A stretch of 50,565 nucleotides of DNA from an uncultured Flavobacteriales bacterium. GTDB lineage: Bacteria > Bacteroidota > Bacteroidia > Flavobacteriales > Crocinitomicaceae. Shown here piece by piece: positions 26,079 to 33,755 of the stretch. Positions within the stretch are counted from its first letter, which is position 1, and each line of letters begins with the position of its first letter. The notes beneath the pieces are model-generated. The model made no database searches. It was not told the DNA's origin and saw only the letters and a program-made list of their open reading frames with translations. A program made the position numbers and the translations under genes. The stretch spans positions 1-50,565 of the forward strand of contig CAMLDR010000009.1 in assembly GCA_946478775.1 (NCBI GenBank), in the 5' to 3' direction.

Positions 26079-27299
26079 ATGGACCCGGAATGGAGAAAGA
26101 TGGAAAGTAAACAAGGAAGTGATGCATTATTTCTGCATGCAACGGAAGGGATTTTAGTGACGAATGCTGAAGGAGTAATAATCAAAATCAATCCAAGTGC
26201 TGAACGATTATTTGGTTACGGACCGGGAGAATTAACCGGCTTGAAGATAGAGACACTGATCCCTCGGAGATTTACTCATAAACACGAAAATAACCGGACG
26301 AATTATGCCCACCAGCCACATGCCAGATCCATGGGGGCGGGGATGGAACTTTTTGGTTTGAAAAAAGATGGCTCCGAATTTCCGGTGGAGATCAGTTTAA
26401 GCCCGTACAGTAATGAAGACGGAAATTTTGTCATTGCTTTCATTATTGATGTAACGCTTAGAAAAGAGGCCGAGTTCAGAATGAAAACCTATTTTGCAGA
26501 TCTGGAGAAACAAGTCAAAAACAGAACACTCGTTTTAGAAGAAGCAATTACCGAATTGGAAAGGACGAAGAAAGAGTTAGACGCGTCCTTAGCTAAAGAG
26601 AGGGAATTGAACGAAATGAAATCACGATTTGTATCCATGGCTTCACACGAATTCAGGACGCCTCTGACAACGATGATGTCGTCCGTGTCTTTAATTGCTA
26701 AATACCACGAACGGAACGATGATGTGAATCATCAGAAACACGTAAGTAAAGTCAAGTCTTCTATTCATAATATGACAGATATATTGAATGACTTTCTTTC
26801 TGTTTCGAAACTGGAAGAAGGTAAAATCACCAATGAACCGGAAGAACTGAATATTCAGGCATTCATTTCAGAAATAGTTTCAGAGATGAGACTTTTATTA
26901 TTTGATAAACAACTAATCACGGAAGAATACACAGGCGATGAAATGGTCCTGCTTGATCCTAAAATCTTAAAAAACATACTGCTCAATCTCTTTTCCAATG
27001 CAATTAAGTTTTCACCGGGCGATGGAGTGATTGAACTAGTGGTTAAAGCAACTAAAGATGAAATTTTAATTACGGTTAAAGATCATGGAATTGGAATTTC
27101 GAAAGAAGATCAGGCACAACTTTTTGAACGTTTTTTCAGAGGAGGAAATGCCATTCACATCCAGGGAACTGGTTTGGGATTGAATATTGTAGCAAGATAT
27201 GTGGAGTTAATGAACGGAACTATTGCGATTGAAAGTGTTGAGAATGAAGGGACCAAAGTTTTAATAGCAATAAAAACTCCTGAATACCAAAGACTATGA
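26079..27299 (+). CDS. PAS-domain sensor histidine kinase (FixL-like layout)
   Basis: A 406-residue protein with no membrane segment, so probably cytosolic. The PAS domain spans ~18-130, and residues ~60-105 (IPRRFTHKHENNRTNY, then a GAG...KKDGSEFPVEISLS block) resemble the region of rhizobial FixL that carries its haem. A coiled coil spans ~135-180. The HisKA H-box is SHEFRTPLTT with phosphoacceptor His190. The N-box is NLFSNAIKFSPG, G1 is DHGIGIS, the F-box is LFERFFRG and G2 is GTGLGLNIV, so the catalytic domain is complete. Its stop overlaps the start of the receiver-Crp gene (ATGA), making them an obvious pair. The signal is unknown; oxygen or redox is an inference from the genes around it. 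Confidence 0.88.
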   Translation: MDPEWRKMESKQGSDALFLHATEGILVTNAEGVIIKINPSAERLFGYGPGELTGLKIETLIPRRFTHKHENNRTNYAHQPHARSMGAGMELFGLKKDGSEFPVEISLSPYSNEDGNFVIAFIIDVTLRKEAEFRMKTYFADLEKQVKNRTLVLEEAITELERTKKELDASLAKERELNEMKSRFVSMASHEFRTPLTTMMSSVSLIAKYHERNDDVNHQKHVSKVKSSIHNMTDILNDFLSVSKLEEGKITNEPEELNIQAFISEIVSEMRLLLFDKQLITEEYTGDEMVLLDPKILKNILLNLFSNAIKFSPGDGVIELVVKATKDEILITVKDHGIGISKEDQAQLFERFFRGGNAIHIQGTGLGLNIVARYVELMNGTIAIESVENEGTKVLIAIKTPEYQRL

Positions 27300-28354
27300 A
27301 AAAAATATTGATTATTGAGGATAATGTAGACGTCCGGGAAAATACAGCAGAAATACTTGAATTGGCTCAATATGAAGTAATCACGGCCGAAAATGGGAAG
27401 GATGGAGTGAGACTTGCAATCAAGGAAAATCCCGATTTGATCATCTGTGATATCATGATGCCGGTACTGGATGGGCATGGGGTTTTACACTTGCTTTCAA
27501 AAAATGAAGAAACCTCCGGAATCCCCTTTATTTTTCTCACGGCCAGGGCAGAACGAAGCGATGTAAGGAAAGGCATGGCTATGGGCGCGGATGATTACCT
27601 GACAAAACCTTTCGACGATCAGGAATTGCTCAATGCTATTGAAACACGACTCACCAAACAGGAAGTTTTTAAAAGAAAGTTTACCAAAAGTATTGAGGGG
27701 GTACAGGATTTTATAAGCGAGGCTCGAAGTTTCGGGGCATTGAAAGATCTTTCAATCGCTCGTGATGTGAGGTATTATAAGAAAAAAGAAGTTGTTTTTA
27801 AAGAAGATGCTTACCCGAAAGGAGTCTATTTTATCAATAAGGGTAAAGTCAAAGTGTTCCATAAAAACGATCAGGGCAAAGAACTGATTAGCGGGCTGCA
27901 CAAAGAGGGTGATTTTTTCGGGTTTTTATCCTTACTGAAAGATGAAAAATATGCTCAATCTGCTTCCGTAATGGAAGATGCAGAGATTTATATGATTCCC
28001 AAAGAAGATTTTTTCTCACTTATTTACAAAAATCCGGAAATTGCCAGGAAGTTTATCCAGATTCTGTCGGATAATCTGATAGAAAATGAACAGCAATTGA
28101 TTCGTCTGGCTTACAACTCCGTTAGAAAAAGAGTGGCTGAAGCATTGGTAAAGCTTTCCGATACCTATAAAAAAGATGCGGATCAGTACTTCAGTATGCA
28201 TGTTTCGCGGGAGGATTTAGCCAACCTGGTTGGTACGGCAAAAGAAACCGTCATACGAACACTCAGTGATTTTAAAGAAGATAAACTCATTGAGATTAAA
28301 GGCAGTACGATTACCATCCTGGAGTATGATCAGCTTGCAGGTTTGAAAAACTGA
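27296..28354 (+). CDS. Response regulator fused to a Crp/Fnr-type transcription factor
   Basis: A 352-residue protein. Receiver domain 1-120: acidic pair E8/D9, phosphoacceptor D52 (IICDIMMPVLDG), T82 and K104 (LTKPF). A cyclic-nucleotide-binding-like beta roll spans ~150-250 (VVFKEDAYPKGVYFINKGKV). A long dimer helix (~250-285) leads to a Crp-type winged helix (~300-345), with recognition helix AKETVIRTLSDF. E317 and R321 take the place of Fnr E209 and R213, the residues that read TGAT half-sites in Fnr; I320 replaces Fnr S212. There are no N-terminal Fe-S cysteines, so it is not an oxygen-sensing Fnr itself; control should come by phosphorylation from the coupled kinase. It is the most likely in-window candidate for binding the TGAT-N4-ATCA boxes, which is inference. 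Confidence 0.88.
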   Translation: MKKILIIEDNVDVRENTAEILELAQYEVITAENGKDGVRLAIKENPDLIICDIMMPVLDGHGVLHLLSKNEETSGIPFIFLTARAERSDVRKGMAMGADDYLTKPFDDQELLNAIETRLTKQEVFKRKFTKSIEGVQDFISEARSFGALKDLSIARDVRYYKKKEVVFKEDAYPKGVYFINKGKVKVFHKNDQGKELISGLHKEGDFFGFLSLLKDEKYAQSASVMEDAEIYMIPKEDFFSLIYKNPEIARKFIQILSDNLIENEQQLIRLAYNSVRKRVAEALVKLSDTYKKDADQYFSMHVSREDLANLVGTAKETVIRTLSDFKEDKLIEIKGSTITILEYDQLAGLKN

Positions 28355-28465
28355 CTTTCGGTTTCCCGGAATCAAATAACATTGAAATGGACAGGCAGAA
28401 TGACCATTAATGGATGGGATATAGTATGAAAATGCTTAAAAATTAGTAACTTATTCTCAGAAATC

Positions 28466-29299
28466 ATGATCGAAATGAATAAGCTAACTAAGGCAAGTAT
28501 AGGATCTATATTGAAGGAGAGAGCAGTCAATTCCAATAAAAGTGATTATGGACATGCGCTGATAATAGCCGGTCAAAGAGGAACTATGGGTGCAGCTGTT
28601 ATCGCCGCAAAAGGAGCCCTTCGAACCGGTGTGGGTTTACTGACTCTTTGTGTGCCTGCTGAAGAACGTTTCATCCTGCAAACCTCCGTTCCGGAAGCCA
28701 TGCTGTTTATGCGGGAAGAAGATTACTATCCGCTGGAACGTTTTTCTGCTATTGGTATAGGTCCTGGGATCGGGATTGATGAGGTTTCCGAAGAAATGCT
28801 GATCTCCATTATCGTACAATCTAAAATTCCGTTGGTATTAGATGCAGATGCTTTAACCATCATTGCTCACAATAAGAAACTGCTCAGTTCTGTTCCGGAA
28901 CAAACTATTTTAACGCCTCACACGGGTGAATTCGACCGACTTTTCGGTACTCATACAACTAACGAAGAACGGATTAAGACAGCGAGGACTAAGGCAAGCG
29001 AATATCAGATCATCATCGTCCTAAAAGGTCCGGATACAACAATCGTAACAGCTGAAGAGGTTTATTACAATACCACAGGAAACGCAGGACTGGCAAAAGG
29101 AGGATCGGGAGATGCTTTAACAGGTGTCATCACTTCTTTCTTAGCGCAGGGATATGCCGCATTAGATGCCGCGAAATTGGGGGTTTTTCTTCACGGACTG
29201 GCTGCAGACATCACTTTGAATGAACAAAGTATGGAAAGTATGGTGATCACGGATGTCATTGAAAATCTCGGGAAAGCGTTTGAATCGATCAGAGCGTGA
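28466..29299 (+). CDS. nnrD: ADP/ATP-dependent NAD(P)H-hydrate dehydratase
   Basis: A 277-residue ribokinase-fold enzyme that repairs hydrated NADH/NADPH using a nucleoside phosphate. It corresponds only to the C-terminal dehydratase half of YjeF; the epimerase half is absent. Diagnostic features: SDYGHALIIAGQRGTMGAAV near residue 25, VLDADALTI near 122, LTPHTGEFDRLFG near 150, VVLKGPDT-type strand (IIVLKGPDTTIV) near 182, and NAGLAKGGSGDALTGVI near 205 with the catalytic Asp. It starts 111 bases after the receiver-Crp gene, so it may be transcribed with it or separately. No Fnr-like box was found in front of it. Confidence 0.88.
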   Translation: MIEMNKLTKASIGSILKERAVNSNKSDYGHALIIAGQRGTMGAAVIAAKGALRTGVGLLTLCVPAEERFILQTSVPEAMLFMREEDYYPLERFSAIGIGPGIGIDEVSEEMLISIIVQSKIPLVLDADALTIIAHNKKLLSSVPEQTILTPHTGEFDRLFGTHTTNEERIKTARTKASEYQIIIVLKGPDTTIVTAEEVYYNTTGNAGLAKGGSGDALTGVITSFLAQGYAALDAAKLGVFLHGLAADITLNEQSMESMVITDVIENLGKAFESIRA

Positions 29300-29322
29300 A
29301 ACGAATTTAAAAACAATGCTTT

Positions 29323-29484
29323 ATGAAAATGAACAAGGAGTGGCATAAGAAAAATAAAATGCCGAAAAATGCCACTTTTGAACAACGGGTGAAGTGGCAT
29401 TTGGAACACCATAAAAACTGCACCTGCAGACCTATTCCTGAGAAATTATTGCATGAAATGGAACAAAGGAAAAATTTGGAGTGA
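29323..29484 (+). CDS. 53-residue conserved small protein
   Basis: ATG at 29323 to TGA at 29484. The protein is highly basic and His-rich: WHKKNKMPKNATFEQRVKWH, then LEHHKNCTCRPIPEKLLHEM. The 'MPKN.T.EQR..WH.EH.K.C.CRPIP.KL' pattern is one I recognise from small Bacteroidota proteins annotated as hypothetical. The two Cys and clustered His suggest possible metal binding. It lies 23 bases after nnrD in the same direction and converges on the SafE-like gene. Confidence 0.65.
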   Translation: MKMNKEWHKKNKMPKNATFEQRVKWHLEHHKNCTCRPIPEKLLHEMEQRKNLE

Positions 29485-29504
29485 GTATGGAACACATTCG
29501 GATA

Positions 29505-30230
29505 TCAGCTTTTAGGTTTATGGCATTCAATAACCGGTGTTTTTTGCTGTCCCAAATGCGTTTGCTGTTCCATCTTCGGACTTAAAACCGGAATGCCAAG
29601 ATTAGCACCACGTAAAATCACTAATAACCCGATAACAGATAGCAAATAAGGAAAAGCTCTCGTCAGTCTAACCCGAAAGGTTTGATTGATTCTTTGTGCA
29701 AAAAATCCTACGCCAATAAGAGCGGGGAGTGTACCGAATCCAAATGCAGCCATAGATGCGGCACTTCCAATGGGATTTTCCGCTAAAAGCGCATTGGTCA
29801 AAGCTAAAAAAATCATTCCGCATGGGAGCAGTCCGTTCAATAACCCGATCCCGAACAATTTTACAGGTCCGTTCTGACGAAGCAAAAGCGCTATTTTAGC
29901 AGAAACCCAGCGTTGAAATCCGGGAGAGCGGAACTCGATATGTTTGAGCCAGCGCTTTCGCCAGGCCAGGGCAATCAACCCAATCCCGAAAAGCATACTC
30001 AATACCTGGAATAATCGAAACAGCTGGAATGAAAAACCAATACTTCCGATGAGGTATCCCAAAAGCATATACGTAATGATGCGGCCCGTATTCGCTGTTA
30101 AAATTCCGGTCAAAATGCTCCCGGTTGATTTCCTGCTCAACGGAAGTGCGAGCGCAATTGGCCCGCACATTCCGATGCAGTGAAACGAGCCTGCAAGTCC
30201 CAAAACAAATGAACTAATTAGGAAAATCAT
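29505..30230 (-). CDS. SafE/DsbD_2-like membrane protein of the cbb3 maturation operon
   Basis: A 241-residue protein with six or seven hydrophobic segments. The opening GSFHCIGMCGPIALALPLSR and the later GLLNGLLPCGMIFLAL are the paired Cys-Gly-Pro motifs of the SafE/DsbD_2-type proteins found at the end of cco gene clusters in this phylum. A role in copper or thiol handling during cytochrome oxidase maturation is the usual proposal. Its start codon overlaps the ccoH stop by one base (TAATG), so the two are translationally coupled. Confidence 0.8.
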   Translation of the reverse strand: MIFLISSFVLGLAGSFHCIGMCGPIALALPLSRKSTGSILTGILTANTGRIITYMLLGYLIGSIGFSFQLFRLFQVLSMLFGIGLIALAWRKRWLKHIEFRSPGFQRWVSAKIALLLRQNGPVKLFGIGLLNGLLPCGMIFLALTNALLAENPIGSAASMAAFGFGTLPALIGVGFFAQRINQTFRVRLTRAFPYLLSVIGLLVILRGANLGIPVLSPKMEQQTHLGQQKTPVIECHKPKS

Positions 30231-30655
30231 TACGGAATGGTAACTTGTCGGGACATTTCATAGGGTTGGTCCTGAATGGAACCTGCGATGGTACAGTTAA
30301 ACACACCCTTAGGAAAAGTAGTAGTTGGAATGTATACTTTTTCAATGGGTTTAAGAGTGAAAGAAACATCGCTTTTTTTGTCGTTGGGCCGGCTAAAATG
30401 AATGGTCACTTCTTTTGACCGGAAATTCTCCGGAAAATAAATCAAGAGGCTGTCGGTTTTACTTTCAAAACTGATTTTTTCGACGGTTGAAGCGTACATT
30501 TTCTGGGCATTGAATTGATCATCGTAATTCAATTCACGTTGGTAATAATCTTCTTCCACCAAATCAATTTTTTGCCGCATCATGATCGTCACCAATGTTA
30601 GGATAAAGCCCATGAATAAAGCCATCCCGATAATTATTCCTTTTCCCCAATTCAT
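30230..30655 (-). CDS. ccoH: CcoH/FixH-like cbb3 oxidase accessory protein
   Basis: A 141-residue protein with one N-terminal membrane anchor (IIIGMALFMGFILTLVTIMM), followed by EEDYYQRELNYDDQ, a typical FixH motif, and a periplasmic beta domain. FixH/CcoH supports assembly or stability of the cbb3 oxidase. It follows ccoG after a 74-base gap and is coupled to the SafE-like gene downstream. Confidence 0.85.
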   Translation of the reverse strand: MNWGKGIIIGMALFMGFILTLVTIMMRQKIDLVEEDYYQRELNYDDQFNAQKMYASTVEKISFESKTDSLLIYFPENFRSKEVTIHFSRPNDKKSDVSFTLKPIEKVYIPTTTFPKGVFNCTIAGSIQDQPYEMSRQVTIP

Positions 30656-30729
30656 ATTTTCTAATTATTAATTCAACATGCAAAAACGGCACCTCACTTT
30701 TGAATTTTGCATTTTTACTTTTGATTTAT

Positions 30730-32130
30730 CTAAAAGCCAGGTCCGATTAATTTGATTCTCACCCGGTCTATCTCTTTTCCATTACCCATAATGATGACAT
30801 CCATTTTCCGGGTTCCATTTTCAATGAAAGAATAAGGGAAACGTGCCAGGAATCGTTCACGAATATGTTTTTCTCCGGGTAGTTCCAATGAATCATTAGC
30901 CAGTTCCAGTTTCACGGATGGATCTGTGGAGATCAACTGAACATGAAACAATTCTTTTGTTTTGTTAGTCAGATCGATTTCAAAAATATTACTGATGTCT
31001 TTTCCCTGTGTTATCTGGTAGGTTGATCCGCGCTGGCGTAGAATGGTCGTGGAAAAATCTTCCCGCATGACCAGCATGGTGATCCAGACAGCAATCAGTA
31101 CCACCAATAGAACAGTGTAAGAAATCACCCTTCTGGTCCATTGAAACCGGGTGCGGTTTTTTATTCCGTTTTCTGAAACGAACCGGATTAACCCTTTTTG
31201 AAGTCCCACTCCTTCCATCATGGAATCACACGCATCGATACAAGCGGTGCAATTCACGCATTCCAATTGGGTCCCGTTCCGGATATCAATTCCTGTGGGA
31301 CAAACGTGCACGCACTGAGCGCAATCAATACAGTCGCCTTTTTTTTCGGCGGGCCGGTCTTCTCCTTTTCTGAATTTACCGCGTCCTTCCCCACGAACAT
31401 AGTCGTAAGCGACCACCATGGAGTTTTGATCGAGAAGTACTCCCTGTAAACGTCCGTATGGGCAGATGGTTGTACAGACTTGTTCACGTAATCGCGAAAA
31501 AACGAAGTAGAACAAAGTCGTAAATATTCCAATAGCAACCAATCCTCCTGTATGCAAATGAACCGGTTCCGTAATGATTTTAAGTACAGTTTTACTTCCA
31601 ATGATGTAAGCCAGGAAAATATTTGCAATGACAAAGGAAATCAGCCAGAAAATACTGTGTTTGAGGATTCTTTTTCCCCATTTCTGAGCATTCCATGCCT
31701 GTTTATCTAATGCTTTCTGCTGTGTCCGGTCCCCGTCAATCCAATATTCAATTTGGCGGAAAACAAATTCCATGAAAATAGTTTGGGGACAGAACCAGCC
31801 ACAAAACAATCTACCGTAAATAATCGTAAAGAGAATGACAAAAACGATGAAGATAATCAGCATGATTGCAAACAGGTAAAGGTCTTGTGGCCAGAATGTC
31901 GCCCCGAATAAGGAGAATTTTCTTTCCAGGATATTCAGTTCAATGAGTTGATCTCCATTGATTCGGATGAAAGGTGCACTCAATAAGAAAATTAAAAGAG
32001 CGTAACTGATCAATTTCCGGCGATTGGTGAATTTTCCTTTCGGTTTTTTCGGATAAATCCAGACACGTTTCCCGTCCTGGTTAACTGTTGCTATATGATC
32101 TCTAAACTCTTCCTCCATGATTTCTTGCAT
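30730..32130 (-). CDS. ccoG: CcoG/FixG cbb3 oxidase assembly ferredoxin-like protein
   Basis: A 466-residue inner-membrane protein with several hydrophobic segments. Clear Fe-S cysteine sets are CIDCAQCVHVCPTGIDIR and CVNCTACIDACDSM, plus upstream membrane-proximal CPQTIF and CTTICPYGRLQG. The C-terminal periplasmic beta domain is typical. CcoG is thought to reduce copper for delivery to the CuB site of CcoN. The ATG at 32130 (MQEIMEEEFRDHIATVNQDG) fits family starts, with an ATG four codons later as an alternative. Part of the ccoS-to-SafE transcript. Confidence 0.92.
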   Translation of the reverse strand: MQEIMEEEFRDHIATVNQDGKRVWIYPKKPKGKFTNRRKLISYALLIFLLSAPFIRINGDQLIELNILERKFSLFGATFWPQDLYLFAIMLIIFIVFVILFTIIYGRLFCGWFCPQTIFMEFVFRQIEYWIDGDRTQQKALDKQAWNAQKWGKRILKHSIFWLISFVIANIFLAYIIGSKTVLKIITEPVHLHTGGLVAIGIFTTLFYFVFSRLREQVCTTICPYGRLQGVLLDQNSMVVAYDYVRGEGRGKFRKGEDRPAEKKGDCIDCAQCVHVCPTGIDIRNGTQLECVNCTACIDACDSMMEGVGLQKGLIRFVSENGIKNRTRFQWTRRVISYTVLLVVLIAVWITMLVMREDFSTTILRQRGSTYQITQGKDISNIFEIDLTNKTKELFHVQLISTDPSVKLELANDSLELPGEKHIRERFLARFPYSFIENGTRKMDVIIMGNGKEIDRVRIKLIGPGF

Positions 32131-32165
32131 TCAGAAAAAACACGCATTCATTGGTGTTCATTCGT

Positions 32166-33557
32166 TTATTTTTTAGGAAACTCTTTCCCTTGTGGTTCTT
32201 TTCCGGGTTTATATTTCATGCTCAATACGTAGGAAGCCACTTGCTGTAATTGGACCGGATTTAGTTTGGAAGCATGCTCAGGCATTCCGTTGCTTGTTCC
32301 GTTTTTAATCGTTCCGAAGACTGTTTTAATGTCATTTCCGTAAAGCCAGAAGTTATCTGTTAGATTTGGCCCGATATCACCGCTTCCGTCTTTGTGACAG
32401 GCGGCGCAATTGGCTTCAAATTGTTGTTTTCCACCTCCTAATGCAGATTGATCGGTCAAAAGTGTGACGTTATTTTCATCTACATTCATTGCAGCTTCTT
32501 TTAAATAAGCATCCACTTCTTTTTTGGCCTGAACCATGGATTTATTATACTCCTCGGTCTGAAGATCACCTGTTTGGAAAAGGTGATAATTGAAAATGTA
32601 AATGAAAGCAAAAACGATACTGGCATAGAATCCCCAAACCCACCAGGGAGGTAAATTGTTGTCCAATTCCCGGATTCCATCGTACTCATGGTCCATTAAA
32701 ATACTGCTTTCTTCTTCGATAGGAACCGAATCAACCAGTATTTTGACAACTCGTTTTTTTACAGGTTTTGGTGCTTTTACTTTTCTGGGATAAACCATGT
32801 AATAGAAGTCATTAAACATACCTCTCAGGTAAAGCACCACTGCGAGTAAGACCAGGTTAATTCCGATTACAATATAGATGTCTACTTTTTCAACCAGTAA
32901 CCAGGGTAATCCTGCATCTTCCGGGTTTGCAGCGTCTGGTGTACTCATCCCGTAAGAGTAACCGGGAACAAATGCTGCCCCAAGGCTAATGATGATAATC
33001 AGTAACTTGGTCAGGTTTTCCTGCTCCCTCAGTTTCTTTTTGAATACATCTGATTTGACAAATGAAAGCATGGAGCTGCTCATTAAAATAATGGCCAGCA
33101 ATAAAACGATCATTAAGGTTCCCAAAGCATAGAAGATGGTTAAATTACCCTTGTAATCAGGAATAAGTTCTATCTCTTTTCCAGGTACGGGATCTCCGCT
33201 TACAGTTGGTATTACCGGTGGAGTATAACTATCCACGTAATCCAGGATCTGGTCGATTTCCTCGTTAGTGGCTTGTTGCGGAGACATTTCAGATCCTGAA
33301 AAATCTTTGATTGCCAATGCCATTTGACTAGTTCCTCCGTCAATCAGACTTTTGGAGTTCCGCACCCAATCATAGAGTAATTCCCCTTCACCGGCATCGT
33401 TCCATTTTGCTTTTACTCCTTTGAGTAAAGGACCCGTAGCGTTTTTATCTACAGCATGACAGGTATTACATTTTGATTTAAATAAGGCTTCACCCTGACT
33501 ATAGCCTGTTGTCTGGAACAGCAACACAGCTATGATAAGTAGTTGATGAACTTTCAT
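32166..33557 (-). CDS. ccoP: cbb3 oxidase subunit III (CcoP) with extra N-terminal cytochrome c domain
   Basis: A 463-residue protein. A signal peptide (1-20) precedes a cytochrome c module with CNTCH (C30, C33, H34). Two or three membrane segments follow (about 145-165, 185-205 and 228-245), then the CcoP core with another membrane segment (near 305-325) and a second haem site CAACH (C384, C387, H388), followed by GPNLTDNFWLYG. Standard proteobacterial CcoP has one anchor and two C-terminal haems. Here one haem is at the N-terminus ahead of added membrane segments, a layout known from Bacteroidota. The start overlaps the ccoQ stop by four bases (ATGA). It passes electrons to the CcoNO core. 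Confidence 0.9.
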   Translation of the reverse strand: MKVHQLLIIAVLLFQTTGYSQGEALFKSKCNTCHAVDKNATGPLLKGVKAKWNDAGEGELLYDWVRNSKSLIDGGTSQMALAIKDFSGSEMSPQQATNEEIDQILDYVDSYTPPVIPTVSGDPVPGKEIELIPDYKGNLTIFYALGTLMIVLLLAIILMSSSMLSFVKSDVFKKKLREQENLTKLLIIIISLGAAFVPGYSYGMSTPDAANPEDAGLPWLLVEKVDIYIVIGINLVLLAVVLYLRGMFNDFYYMVYPRKVKAPKPVKKRVVKILVDSVPIEEESSILMDHEYDGIRELDNNLPPWWVWGFYASIVFAFIYIFNYHLFQTGDLQTEEYNKSMVQAKKEVDAYLKEAAMNVDENNVTLLTDQSALGGGKQQFEANCAACHKDGSGDIGPNLTDNFWLYGNDIKTVFGTIKNGTSNGMPEHASKLNPVQLQQVASYVLSMKYKPGKEPQGKEFPKK

Positions 33558-33751
33558 GGTTTTTCATTTTGAGGAGTTAACTGATCAGCACTAAGCGGAA
33601 TGCTGCTTAATTCATCTATTGTAGATTTTTTCATTTTCCAAATGCGAATGAGTACGATCAGGAAGAAAAGAACAAAAATCACCAGGGAAAAAATCCCGTA
33701 AAATGCTACACCTGATTCGCTTGCTAAGTGATGTTTAATAAATCGTAACAT
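33554..33751 (-). CDS. ccoQ: CcoQ-like small cbb3 subunit
   Basis: A 65-residue protein with one membrane helix (FYGIFSLVIFVLFFLIVLI) followed by a basic stretch (RIWKMKK) and a polar tail. Size and position between ccoNO and ccoP identify it as the CcoQ equivalent, which stabilises the oxidase. It begins four bases after ccoNO stops and overlaps ccoP by ATGA. Confidence 0.8.
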   Translation of the reverse strand: MLRFIKHHLASESGVAFYGIFSLVIFVLFFLIVLIRIWKMKKSTIDELSSIPLSADQLTPQNEKP

Positions 33752-33755
33752 GAAT

